From Oscillibacter valericigenes Sjm18-20 (lineage in GTDB: Bacteria; Bacillota; Clostridia; Oscillospirales; Oscillospiraceae): a stretch of 64,000 nucleotides of DNA. The notes under the pieces are model-generated. The model was not told the DNA's origin and did not search any database. It was given only the letters and a program-made list of their open reading frames with translations. Within the stretch, counting starts at the first letter, position 1. Each line of letters opens with the position of its first letter. Made by a program: the position numbers and the translations under genes. Positions 8,842 through 17,222 of this stretch are shown here, piece by piece. Location: assembly GCA_000283575.1 (NCBI GenBank), contig AP012044.1:682001-746000 (forward strand), read 5' to 3'.

Positions 8842-10472
8842 TTAGCCTCGTTGAAGGTCATGCCCTCCGTGCCCCCCGTGTCCGCCCTTCTGGGCGGAGT
8901 TGTTGGAATTGGTGAAATCAAGGCTCAGGGCGTCGGCAACCGCCTCCAATATGCCGTTGCTGCTGAAGGTTGCGCCGGACATGGCGTCCACATCAACAGA
9001 CTGGGCGGAAAGGATTTTGAAAATGATTGTGTCTTCTGCCCGACTGAAAAACTGCTCGTCGTCCTGATAGGATTCCACGCTGATACCGGTGATGATACCG
9101 CCGGATACGGTGACGGAGACGCTGGTGGTGCCGCGGAAGCCTGTTCCGGAGCCGGTGTAGACCCCATCCCCCACGTTGAGAGCGGCGCTTCCGGAAGACG
9201 CACCGCCGGTTTCTTCGGAGGCTTCTGCGGACGTGCTGCCGTCCGTATCCTCCTGCGCGATGGCCTCGCTTCCGGCCTTTGTATCAGTGCCAGCGGAGGT
9301 GAGTGCGTTTGCCACCGTGCCAATAATGCTCTCGCTGCTGAAGGTTGCGCCCGATACCACGTCTACATCGGCGCTCTGCACCGCCAGAATCTCGGTGATG
9401 ACCGTATCCTTTGCCCTGTTGAAAAATTCCTGGTCATCTTCGTAGGACAGCACTTCAATTTTTGCAATTGAACCGTTTTCAACGGTCACGCTGACCTCTG
9501 TATCGCCGCGGAATCCCCGGGCGTTTCCGGTGTAGACGCCGTCGGTAAATTGACCGGCTTCAGATGACTCCTGATTTTCCGAGAGAACGGTCTCTGAACT
9601 TGGGGATGCCGTGAGTGAGCCGGAGGCCGCGCCCGCAGTCAGGTTTCCGAGGTAGTACAGACCGGTCAGAGCGCCCACCGTCACAAGGGTGGCAACAGCG
9701 GGAGCGGGGTTTGCCGAGATGTTTTTCCGGGGGCATATTTCCACGCAATGGAAACAGTCGATATATTTGCCGGAGTCCACCGTTTCCCCACGATACAGCG
9801 GAATGCCCATGACACACTGCGCCGAACAGGCGCGGCATGGTCCGCATTGTTTACCGGGTTTTTTAATTCGAAACAGCCGGAAACGGGAAATAAGGGTAAA
9901 TACGGCGCCCAGAGGGCAAAGATAGCGGCAGAAGAAACGTTCGATCAACAGCGTGCCAAAATGATAATCAGCAGGAGCAGGGCGCCTCCCATAGACGCCA
10001 GATAAGCCGCGGACGGCCAGCTTTTGACGGACGCATACATGCCGAAAACGGTCCAGGGGCTCCAAAGGCTATCCACAGCGGCGATTCCGGTCCAGACAAG
10101 GGCGGCAATTCCCAGCAGCAGCGCGTATTTCAGAAGCTTGAGTCTCCGGTCCGCCCGCTCGCTGATTTTCAGCCGGGGCCGCCACAGGTTTTTTCCGAGG
10201 AACCAGATAAGGTCCCCTATCGCTCCGAAGGAGAACAGAAAGCCGCAGAAAAACCGTCCCATTACCGCTGTAATCAAAAGTGCGCCGCCTGCCAGAATCA
10301 GCTCACGGGATAGCGCCGCCGCATCAAAGCCCCCGCCGATCAGCGAGGTGAAAATATCCCCAAGGGCGGCAAATACGGAAATAAACAGGCCGGGAAAAAG
10401 AAAAAAGGCCACAAGTTGGATCAGTCGCCGCGCAATTTTGATTGTTACTGTTTTTTTAGGTCTGCTTTTCAT
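8842..10472 (-). pseudogene. Polyferredoxin (NapH/NosR-like) membrane protein with two FMN-binding domains, interrupted by a frameshift
   Basis: Two overlapping frames together make one protein. The 5' frame (start ATG 10472 after GAGGTG) encodes about four membrane segments and stops at 9945. The other frame continues at about 9950 with ERFFCRYLCPLGA, then cysteine clusters CGPCRACSAQC and CFHCVEICP for two [4Fe-4S] centres. A membrane segment and two FMN-binding domains follow, each with the flavinylation motif SGATFSS, and a His-rich tail (GGHGGHGGH). A single missing base near 9950 explains the break. Such proteins pass electrons across the membrane to covalently bound FMN; apbE, encoding the flavin transferase, is immediately upstream. 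The break may be genuine or a sequence error. Confidence 0.85.
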
Positions 10473-10477
10473 AGAAA

Positions 10478-11413
10478 TCACCTCGCATTTACAAAGTTCG
10501 GATACAGGAAAAGCTGTCCCCGCAGGGCGGGCGAACAGAAAACATTCATTTCGTCGGAGACGAAGATCACATCAGCCCCCCGTTTCTTCGCCAACTGCAG
10601 GCCCTTTTCCGTCCCCAACACAAAAACGGCGGTGGATAGCGCGTCCAGTTCGGCTGCGGAGGAGCCGATCACCGTAACGCTGCACAGGCCGGAGTCGGAT
10701 GGACTTCCCGTCGCCGGATTGAGAATATGATGGCATTGTTTGCCGTTTAACTCTGCAAATCGTTCGTAGCTTCCGGAGGTTACGACGGCGCGGTTTGTAA
10801 GCTGTAACCTTCCCATGGGGATACCGGTGCTTTTTCCGGGATGCTGGATACCGACGATTCCGGGCCGCCCCATCACAACCACCGTGCCGCCCAGATTGAT
10901 TATGGCGTCGGTTACGCCGGCTTCGGTCAGAATACGCCGCGCCTCATCGGCGGCAAATCCCTTGGCAATACCGCCCAGATCCACGGCCTGCCGTTGCCGA
11001 CGCAGCATTGCCCGGCCGCCAGCTTCATCCAGAATCAGATCCCGGTCATCAATCAGGCGTCGGGCAAGCTTCCTGCTTTTTTCATCCGGTGCGGCGCAGT
11101 GAGAGGTTCCGATTCCCCACAGCTCCGTCAGTGGATGGGTTGTCACGGAAAAAGCGCCTTCCGACAGCGCGGAAAATTCCTTGGCGGCTTTCAAAAGGCC
11201 GAGGGTGTCGGCCCCTATAGACACAAAACGCTTCCCGGCTGCCGCATTTATCTGGGAAATTTCGCTGCCCGCTTTAAAAACGGAGAGCCGGTCATCCAGC
11301 TCCAAGACCCGATGGACCGCAGTTTGCAGGGCATATTCCTCCGCCTGCCGGTAAACTGTTATGGTGTTGACGGTTCCCATCGCGGGAAACGATTTTTGAA
11401 GCAATTGCGCCAT
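10478..11413 (-). CDS. apbE: FAD:protein FMN transferase ApbE
   Basis: About 311 residues. ApbE attaches FMN from FAD to a threonine in the [S/D]GAT motif of partner proteins. Typical features are MGTVNTITVY at the N-terminus, LDDRLSVFKAGSEISQIN, the central VDLGGIAKGFAADEA, INLGGTVVVMG, and HHILNPATGSPSDSG. The start is taken at ATG 11413, behind AAAGGAGGT, rather than the upstream in-frame ATG at 11437. The next gene carries two SGAT motifs, so enzyme and substrate are encoded together. No lipoprotein signal is seen at the N-terminus, so it probably acts in the cytoplasm or is exported by another route. Confidence 0.93.
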   Translation of the reverse strand: MAQLLQKSFPAMGTVNTITVYRQAEEYALQTAVHRVLELDDRLSVFKAGSEISQINAAAGKRFVSIGADTLGLLKAAKEFSALSEGAFSVTTHPLTELWGIGTSHCAAPDEKSRKLARRLIDDRDLILDEAGGRAMLRRQRQAVDLGGIAKGFAADEARRILTEAGVTDAIINLGGTVVVMGRPGIVGIQHPGKSTGIPMGRLQLTNRAVVTSGSYERFAELNGKQCHHILNPATGSPSDSGLCSVTVIGSSAAELDALSTAVFVLGTEKGLQLAKKRGADVIFVSDEMNVFCSPALRGQLFLYPNFVNAR

Positions 11414-11415
11414 AA

Positions 11416-12912
11416 TCACATAACCTCCTTTGAACATCTCCAGCTTAGCGCCTGAAAATTAAAAGAGGATGAGAGAACCGACCGCAAATGTAAATAAACT
11501 GAAAACCCCCGCTCCGGTGAGCGGGGGTTCAATTTGCGCTGTAATAAAAACTTACCGTACCGGCTGAGGTGACTGCACCGGAAGCACAAAAAGGTGCTGC
11601 CCTTTCCAGGCTCACTTTTCACGGATATTTCGCCGCCGTGGGCCTGAACAATCCACTGCACCATGGACAGCCCCAACCCCGCGCCGCCGCCGCTGCGGGC
11701 CGGGTCCACCTGACAGAACCGGTCCCAGATGCGGGGCAGGTCCTCTTTGGAAATGCCGACGCCGTCGTCATTGACGCTGCCGGACACCTGCCCTTCCGTC
11801 TGTTTGAGCGTAATGGTCAGCGTGCCGTTTTCCCTCCCGTATTGAATCGCATTGGAGATCAGGTTAATCAGCATCCGCATCAGCAGCGTTTCATCGCCCA
11901 AAAAAGAGATATCCGGCTGAATTTCAGTATGGATTGCGATGCTTTTTTCAGAAGCCGGTTCCTTTTGCTCCTCGGCGACCATCAGGCACAGCTCACTCAG
12001 GTTAATTTTTTCCATGTGCAGCGGCTCCCGTCCCTGGCCGGCCCGGGTCAGCGCCAAAAGCTGTGCAATCATGCCGGACATTTTGCGCGCATGGGACAAC
12101 ACCGTTTCCAGCGCCTCCTGACAGTCCTCTTTGCTTTTAGCATGCTCCAAGGCGTATTCGCACTGGGCAATCACCACCGATATGGGCGTCCGGAGTTCGT
12201 GGGAGGCGTCCGAGGCAAATTGCTTTTCCCGTTCAAAGGAGGCCTGAAGCCGGTCAAGCATATGGTCGAAAGCCGCGGCGAGGGCATAGATTTCATCCCT
12301 CCCGTCTCCCAGCGCGATGCGTCTGCCCAAATCCTTGCCGTCACTGATCTGACGGGCCGTCTGCGCAATCCGTTTAATGGGGCGCAAGGCCCGGCCGGTA
12401 ATAAGATATCCGCCGAGCACCGCCAGAATCACGAGAAGGGGAAGCGCGATAAGCGCAACGTTCACAAGCAGGCTGAAAGAGGTTTCGGCACTTTCACTGG
12501 ACATAACACCGCGAATCCAGATGGGATTGCCGCGTTTGACGGCCCGCTGCGCGTCGTACAGGTACCAGGTCACGCCACCGCTTTCTGAAGTTCGCACGGC
12601 TTCGCTCTGGAAGGGCAGCTCCGTTTCAAAGCCGACGGGGAGTGTTCCAGCCAGCAGGTCTCCGTCGGTATCGCAGTAGAGCAGATATACCCCGTCATCA
12701 AAGGTCATGACGTTGTCGTTATTCACCTGTCCCACCGCGACATGCACCTCGTTCATTTCGCTGTCCACGGCCGCGATCAGTTTGCTCTCGGAGGAGGCGC
12801 GCACCAGCTGTTGCCCGACGACGAGCATAATAAGCAGAGTGACCACCGCCAGCAGGAACATCAGCGCCGCATACCACAGGGTGACACGCATTCTGATGGA
12901 TAAATTTTTCAC
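11416..12912 (-). CDS. OmpR-family sensor histidine kinase, C-terminus frameshifted
   Basis: Two membrane segments flank an extracellular sensor region (about residues 15-160). HAMP, HisKA (SDASHELRTPISVV) and HATPase domains follow (N-box LINLISNAIQY, G-boxes DDGVGISKED and GGAGLGLSMV). The normal end should follow GKGSTF, but at an A5/T5 run (11588-11592) the frame slips. With one more T the protein would finish in VLPVQSPQPVR and stop at 11552. As written, it reads on about 45 residues through a terminator hairpin. The catalytic core is intact, so activity may survive. It overlaps the regulator gene upstream by four bases. The signal is unknown. Confidence 0.88.
   Translation of the reverse strand: MKNLSIRMRVTLWYAALMFLLAVVTLLIMLVVGQQLVRASSESKLIAAVDSEMNEVHVAVGQVNNDNVMTFDDGVYLLYCDTDGDLLAGTLPVGFETELPFQSEAVRTSESGGVTWYLYDAQRAVKRGNPIWIRGVMSSESAETSFSLLVNVALIALPLLVILAVLGGYLITGRALRPIKRIAQTARQISDGKDLGRRIALGDGRDEIYALAAAFDHMLDRLQASFEREKQFASDASHELRTPISVVIAQCEYALEHAKSKEDCQEALETVLSHARKMSGMIAQLLALTRAGQGREPLHMEKINLSELCLMVAEEQKEPASEKSIAIHTEIQPDISFLGDETLLMRMLINLISNAIQYGRENGTLTITLKQTEGQVSGSVNDDGVGISKEDLPRIWDRFCQVDPARSGGGAGLGLSMVQWIVQAHGGEISVKSEPGKGSTFLCFRCSHLSRYGKFLLQRKLNPRSPERGFSVYLHLRSVLSSSFNFQALSWRCSKEVM
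11504..11529 (-). terminator. Terminator-like hairpin between kinase and apbE
   Basis: A 10-bp stem AACCCCCGCT and its complement with a CCGGTG loop, followed on the minus strand by TTCAGTTT. It lies just beyond the stop the kinase would have if its frame were intact (11552-11554). It would attenuate read-through into apbE. Confidence 0.6.
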
Positions 12913-13571
12913 ACCCGCAGCACATAGCCCGCGCCGCGGATTGTGTGGATCAGCTTCGGCTCTCGGTTCTCGTCGATTTTTTTACGAAGATAGCGGATGT
13001 AAACATCCACCACGTTGGACGCGCCGTCATAGTTCCAGACGTGGCTGCTGATTTTATCCCGGGAAAGGATAAATCCCTTGTTGCGCAGCAGGTATTCCAG
13101 AATATCAAACTCCCGGCTGGACAGCGAGACAGGCTCTTGGCTGCGCGCCGCGGTCCTCGCCTTGCAGTCCATCGTCAAATCCGCCAGCGAAAGTATATCG
13201 TCCACGCTGTCCGCGCTGCGGCGGAGCATGACCCGGGTGCGGGCCAGCAGTTCGCTGAATGCAAAGGGCTTGACCAGATAATCGTCCGCACCTGAATCCA
13301 GCCCGGTGACGCGGTCCTCCACGCTGTCTTTTGCGGTCAGCAAAAGCACCGGCGTCCGATTCCGCTCGGACCGGAGCCGCCGCAGTATTGTAAGTCCGTC
13401 CACCTTCGGCAGCATGATGTCCAGTACTACTGCATCATACTCCGCACAGGCCATATGCGCCAGCGCGTCCTCACCGTCCGGACAGGCATCCACGACATAA
13501 TGGGCCAGCCGCAACGTATCCGCAATCAGCCGATTCAGCGTCGGCTCATCCTCCACGACCAGAATTCTCAC
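12909..13571 (-). CDS. OmpR-family response regulator
   Basis: A receiver domain (VEDEP, phosphoacceptor in VVLDIMLP, Lys in DYLVKPF) and a C-terminal winged helix (SSREFDILEYLLRNKGFILSRD, RYLRKKID). I place the start at GTG 13571, behind GGGGTGG, because the family begins with RILVVEDEP. In-frame ATGs at 13604 and 13631 are possible. It is first in a minus-strand operon with the kinase, apbE and the FMN/Fe-S protein, and probably controls that respiratory-type module. Confidence 0.88.
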   Translation of the reverse strand: MRILVVEDEPTLNRLIADTLRLAHYVVDACPDGEDALAHMACAEYDAVVLDIMLPKVDGLTILRRLRSERNRTPVLLLTAKDSVEDRVTGLDSGADDYLVKPFAFSELLARTRVMLRRSADSVDDILSLADLTMDCKARTAARSQEPVSLSSREFDILEYLLRNKGFILSRDKISSHVWNYDGASNVVDVYIRYLRKKIDENREPKLIHTIRGAGYVLRV

Positions 13572-13640
13572 ACAACCACCCCGCTTTTTATCCCATGCTA
13601 CCATGGAAACATTAAAATCGGATGAGATCATCTTACACCC

Positions 13641-13668
13641 ATCATAGTTTGTATCAGAATGCTGTCAG
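13641..13668 (-). promoter_or_regulatory. Candidate promoter of the regulator-kinase-apbE operon
   Basis: On the minus strand CTGACA (13668-13663) and TATGAT (13646-13641) are separated by 16 bases, immediately upstream of the response regulator. It is a plausible sigma-70-type promoter, independent of the invertible promoter farther upstream. Confidence 0.45.
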
Positions 13669-13956
13669 CCTATGCGGGACAACAGCAGCGTCCTGCTGTC
13701 TCATTATAGGGGACAGCGCACGGAACCGCAAGGATTTTCAAGAAGTGAGAAAGTCGGAAGGGACAGTGCGGTTAACTCTCCGGCCATGACAAGACCATTG
13801 TTCATGGCGAGTGGTGCACTTAATTTGTGGGTGCTACGACTGGTATGGCGTGGAGGCTGCACAGCGCATTCTTTCAACATGCTCTTCCGGCCGGAGCCTA
13901 TAAGAAAAAGCCAGCGGTTTATAAATTACAAGCCGTTGACCTTTTTATATTTAAAT
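13669..13956. other. Intergenic stretch without a recognisable gene
   Basis: About 290 bases between the regulator operon and the first recombinase module. Short open stretches occur but none has a convincing start, ribosome-binding site or family resemblance. A small hairpin (ACAGCAG around CGTC) lies near 13690. It may hold remnants of a gene displaced by the mobile region. Confidence 0.4.
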
Positions 13957-13982
13957 TTTTCGTAAAGTATCTGACTTTGCGA
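13957..13982. repeat. Left inverted repeat (recombination site) of module 1
   Basis: 26 bases identical to the reverse complement of 15383-15408. Within it an imperfect dyad is visible: half-sites TCGTAAAGT and ACTTTGCGA around the pentamer ATCTG, the expected build of a tyrosine-recombinase core site. Confidence 0.9.
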
Positions 13983-14008
13983 TATAATCTTAAAAATGTA
14001 ACAATAGT

Positions 14009-14037
14009 ATTTTATGACAAAATTCACCGATAGTCAA
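14009..14037 (-). promoter_or_regulatory. Outward-facing promoter inside module 1
   Basis: On the minus strand TTGACT (14037-14032), a 17-base spacer and TAAAAT (14014-14009). It points left, across the left inverted repeat. In this orientation it does not face the EAL/chemoreceptor genes; after inversion it would, with about 85 bases of leader. Confidence 0.7.
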
Positions 14038-14081
14038 TGAAGTTTGACACAAATTTAAGCCAAAATATCACATGTTTTGAT

Positions 14082-14111
14082 TTGACCGGGAAAAGATTAT
14101 GCAGTTATACT
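14082..14111 (+). promoter_or_regulatory. Candidate promoter of the module 1 recombinase
   Basis: TTGACC (14082-14087), 18-base spacer and TATACT (14106-14111), about 70 bases before the recombinase ATG. A GCCGTCAAAA motif (14138-14147) lies between this promoter and the gene and recurs in module 2. Confidence 0.55.
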
Positions 14112-14183
14112 TTAAAAATGGCATTTTTTCATTTATAGCCGTCAAAATTATAGTCGTAGTTGTTAGAAAGGAAGTAGTTTTCA

Positions 14184-15311
14184 ATGTCACGAAGAGGCGA
14201 AAATATTTTCAAGCGGCAGGATGGCCGCTGGGAGGCTCGCTATATCAAAGCACATGACGCAAATGGACGGGCAGTATATGGTTATATTTACCGACACAGC
14301 TATCTGGAGGCCAAAAAAGCCCAGATGGAAGCAAAGATCACCAGCGGAAACCAGAAAGCCATAAAAGGGAGACAGCTTTCTCGTCAAATTACTCTTGGGG
14401 AACATTTGGATCTTTGGCTGAACTCAATCCAAATGAGCGTTAAAAAATCCACTTACGCCAATTACGACGGACTCATCCGTCGACATATTGATCCAGTCCT
14501 GGGTCAAGTTCCCCTGAATAAAATTGACAGTGATGTTATTCAGGTTTATGTTAATAAAAAGCTGCAGTCGGGGAGAATCGATGGAAAAGGAAGCCTCTCT
14601 GTAAAAACCGTACGTGATATTGCCGGCGTTTTGAAGCGGAGTCTGGCTTCGGCTGGAATTATCATTCACATCAAGCTGCCGAAATACAGCCTCCCCAAGC
14701 TGAGGGTGCTGACACGGGATGAGCAACTGGCCCTTATAACAACCGCCAAAGGTTCAAAAAACACAACCGGTTTGGGTGTCATGATCAGTCTGTTTACAGG
14801 TATTCGCATAGGTGAGCTGTGCTCTTTGAAATGGGGCGATATCTCTCTGGACGAAGGTGTAATCAGAATTAATAAAACGCTTCAGAGAATTCATAATTGC
14901 GGTCAGGATGGCAAAAACAAAACGCTGATCGATATCGATACCCCTAAGAGTGAATGCTCTGTGAGGGAGATTCCTCTGCCCGGCTTTCTCGTGTGCCACA
15001 TGGCACAGCTGAAGAAACACGCGCAAGATGAGGATTATATTCTTTCGGGAAGTCGCCAGTATGTAGAACCCAGACTATGTCAGTATCGTTTCAAAAAGTT
15101 GATTCAGAAGGCGGGAATCGATGATATCAATTATCATGCACTCCGGCACACCTTTGCTACCCGATGTGTGGAATTAGGCATTGACGTCAAAACAATCAGT
15201 GAGCTGCTCGGACATTCCAATGTAAATATTACGTTAAATCGCTATGTCCATCCTGCATTTGAGAGTCGAAAAAATTGTATTGAAACGCTGGCCAACGCAT
15301 TCAGCGCATGA
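14184..15311 (+). CDS. Tyrosine recombinase (module 1)
   Basis: A 375-residue phage-integrase-family protein. The N-terminal arm-binding-like region begins MSRRGENIFKRQDGRWEA, a SAM-like core-binding domain runs from about residues 70-160, and the catalytic domain follows. Catalytic residues are visible: Arg in FTGIRIGEL, the HALRHTFAT box (His and Arg), LGHSN and the tyrosine in NRYVHP. The start ATG follows AAAGGAAG. It lies wholly inside its inverted repeats and is paralogous to the recombinase at 21947. The likely role is inversion of its own segment rather than transfer, since no excisionase or cargo genes are seen. Confidence 0.92.
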   Translation: MSRRGENIFKRQDGRWEARYIKAHDANGRAVYGYIYRHSYLEAKKAQMEAKITSGNQKAIKGRQLSRQITLGEHLDLWLNSIQMSVKKSTYANYDGLIRRHIDPVLGQVPLNKIDSDVIQVYVNKKLQSGRIDGKGSLSVKTVRDIAGVLKRSLASAGIIIHIKLPKYSLPKLRVLTRDEQLALITTAKGSKNTTGLGVMISLFTGIRIGELCSLKWGDISLDEGVIRINKTLQRIHNCGQDGKNKTLIDIDTPKSECSVREIPLPGFLVCHMAQLKKHAQDEDYILSGSRQYVEPRLCQYRFKKLIQKAGIDDINYHALRHTFATRCVELGIDVKTISELLGHSNVNITLNRYVHPAFESRKNCIETLANAFSA

Positions 15312-15328
15312 GGCGAATTGCCGTCATA

Positions 15329-15374
15329 ATACTAGTCTTTCATTTGCAGAAGCCGTGGATTACTAGTGTTTTTT
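15329..15374 (+). terminator. Probable terminator after the module 1 recombinase
   Basis: ATACTAGT at 15329-15336 can pair with ACTAGTGT at 15362-15369, followed by a run of T to 15374. The loop is long, so this is a moderate call. It would keep recombinase transcripts from running into the EAL gene. Confidence 0.4.
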
Positions 15375-15382
15375 GGCTACAT

Positions 15383-15408
15383 TCGCAAAGTCAGATACTT
15401 TACGAAAA
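15383..15408. repeat. Right inverted repeat (recombination site) of module 1
   Basis: Exact 26-base reverse complement of 13957-13982. It lies 42 bases before the ATG of the EAL gene and would be in that gene's leader. Confidence 0.9.
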
Positions 15409-15450
15409 CTACAGCATCTTAATAAGCTTTATTATTTAAAAAGGATATTT

Positions 15451-17103
15451 ATGAAAATAAAAGGACTCGAACGAATCCGTTTCCTGACACCTGGTCTTGC
15501 AGCTGTGGTGACGCTGGGCATGGAAGCGCTGGTCGGAGCAATTACATACCTGGCAGGCGGGACACAATTTGCGTTAACTCATCTGATGTACATTCCAATC
15601 ATCTTGGCAGCGTACTATTTGAATTTGTGGGGTGCAATTTCCTCCGCAGTAATCGGTGGACTTATCTTAGGTCCGTGGATGCCGATGAATGTCAACGGCA
15701 ATGTTGCGCAGACCAATCCCGATTTTATTTTTAGAACTTGCATATTTATGCTGGTTGGAATGATTGCAGGCCTATTGTTTCAACCCATCAAAACAAATAC
15801 GTCAGAACAACTCCATATCTCATTCATGGAGGCAAGGACAGGCCTGTCCAATCTAAATACACTTCGCTATGAGATAAGCGCTCTTACGCATGAAAAAAAG
15901 AAATTTTCCATGCTTGCTTTTCGTATAGCAAATCTATTTGATATTAATGCCTATGTTGATTATAGCATCGGCGAGAAGTCCTTCCTATATGTTGCGGAGA
16001 AATTGGAAAATGTATTCGGAAAGCAAAATGTTTTTATGGCATCCATGGATACTTACATGATACTTCTCCCCAATACTCTTTTAGAGTATGCAAACGCCAT
16101 GGCAATCAAGGCAGAGGATATTCTGGCTGCGCCAGTTACGATGGATGGCCTTGTGGTGCGGCTTGAGGTTCAGTGCGCGGCCCTTCACTCTCCATCCCAT
16201 GGGACCGACACGGACGAGCTGCTTAGGAAATTGAAAATCGCGCTTGACCGAAATAATCAGGAGCATTCGCAGACCCCTGTCGTTTTCAACGATGAGATGA
16301 TTCGGCAGAACCGGGAGAAATTTGAGACGCTGACAGCGCTGTATGCTGCCATTCAAAAGAACGAGTTCTTTATGGTGTATCAGCCGGTCATCCATGTTGC
16401 AAGTCGCACAATCAGGGGCGTAGAGGGTCTGTTACGATGGAATCATACCAACATTCATATGGGACCCGGGGAATTTATCAATATTGCGGAAAAAGCCGGG
16501 TTTATCAATGAAATTACAAAATGGGTCATACAGCATTCTGTCCAGCAGATCCGAATATGGCAGGATGCCGGAATTAGGACAAAAATTGCCGTCAATGTCT
16601 CTTCTAAAGATCTTAATGATGATTCTGTAATCTCTTATGCACAGGAATGTATTAAAACGAATGGAATCGATCCGCAATTGTTGGGATTTGAGCTGACAGA
16701 ACGTGTTATCACGGAAAATGAAGCAAAGGTTAGAACTCTGCTGAACCGAATGCGGGCAATGGGGGTTAATATCTCTATCGACGACTTTGGAACCGGATAT
16801 AATTCCCTGATTCAATTAGTCACTTTGCCAATTGCATGTCTGAAAATTGATAAATTTTTTATTGATCATATTGAGTATGAAAATAATCAGGCGGTTATCC
16901 GTGAGACAATCCGGTTGGCGCACAGTTTGAAAATGGAGGTTATCGCAGAAGGCGTTGAAACCGAACGGCAGCTGCATCTTTTGGAAAAAATGGATTGCGA
17001 CAATATACAGGGCTATTATTTCAGCAAGCCTCTTTCGGCAAAGGAATACATTGAATTTGCCACAGCCTATCAGCAAAACTCGAAAAGCGGAGAAATCAAA
17101 TAG
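15451..17103 (+). CDS. Membrane-bound EAL-domain c-di-GMP phosphodiesterase with degenerate GGDEF
   Basis: About 550 residues from ATG 15451 behind AAAAAGGA; the longer frame from 15373 would start inside the inverted repeat and is rejected. About four N-terminal membrane segments form a MASE-like sensor. A GGDEF-like domain without its signature motif spans about residues 125-285. The EAL domain follows with YQPVIHV, EGLLRW (EGL in place of EAL), NVSS, ELTE, DDFGTGYNSL, AEGVET and GYYFSKP, so the metal- and substrate-binding residues look intact. It should hydrolyse c-di-GMP. Its position next to the inverted repeat suggests control by segment inversion. Confidence 0.9.
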   Translation: MKIKGLERIRFLTPGLAAVVTLGMEALVGAITYLAGGTQFALTHLMYIPIILAAYYLNLWGAISSAVIGGLILGPWMPMNVNGNVAQTNPDFIFRTCIFMLVGMIAGLLFQPIKTNTSEQLHISFMEARTGLSNLNTLRYEISALTHEKKKFSMLAFRIANLFDINAYVDYSIGEKSFLYVAEKLENVFGKQNVFMASMDTYMILLPNTLLEYANAMAIKAEDILAAPVTMDGLVVRLEVQCAALHSPSHGTDTDELLRKLKIALDRNNQEHSQTPVVFNDEMIRQNREKFETLTALYAAIQKNEFFMVYQPVIHVASRTIRGVEGLLRWNHTNIHMGPGEFINIAEKAGFINEITKWVIQHSVQQIRIWQDAGIRTKIAVNVSSKDLNDDSVISYAQECIKTNGIDPQLLGFELTERVITENEAKVRTLLNRMRAMGVNISIDDFGTGYNSLIQLVTLPIACLKIDKFFIDHIEYENNQAVIRETIRLAHSLKMEVIAEGVETERQLHLLEKMDCDNIQGYYFSKPLSAKEYIEFATAYQQNSKSGEIK

Positions 17104-17222
17104 AGCGATAGTTTATAGTTACGCACAAATTTTGTTGATATTACAATCGACATTTCTGACATGCGGATATTTACAAGGCGTCTTTGTCTTTTAACATAAA
17201 CATAAAATCAGGAGGAAAGATC

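Larger units (their letters stand above)
13957..15408. mobile_element. Module 1: predicted invertible segment carrying its own recombinase and an outward promoter
   Basis: A 1452-base segment bounded by perfect 26-bp inverted repeats (13957-13982 and 15383-15408). It holds a tyrosine recombinase gene, that gene's promoter, a terminator after it, and a second promoter near the left end that points out across the left repeat. Inversion would move that promoter next to the EAL gene at 15451, with its -10 near 15356. Architecture is read from sequence; inversion itself is inferred. Confidence 0.8.

Noticed and set aside
8812..9471. 219-residue plus-strand frame opposite the FMN-binding protein
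   Set aside because: It is antisense to the two repeated FMN domains and mirrors their repeats; no independent coding evidence.
13672..14033. Open frames left of module 1
   Set aside because: No credible start or ribosome-binding site, no recognisable motif, and they run across the inverted repeat.
15373..15450. Extended N-terminus of the EAL protein (26 extra residues)
   Set aside because: It would begin inside the recombinase terminator and run through the inverted repeat; ATG 15451 has a good ribosome-binding site and the family hydrophobic start.
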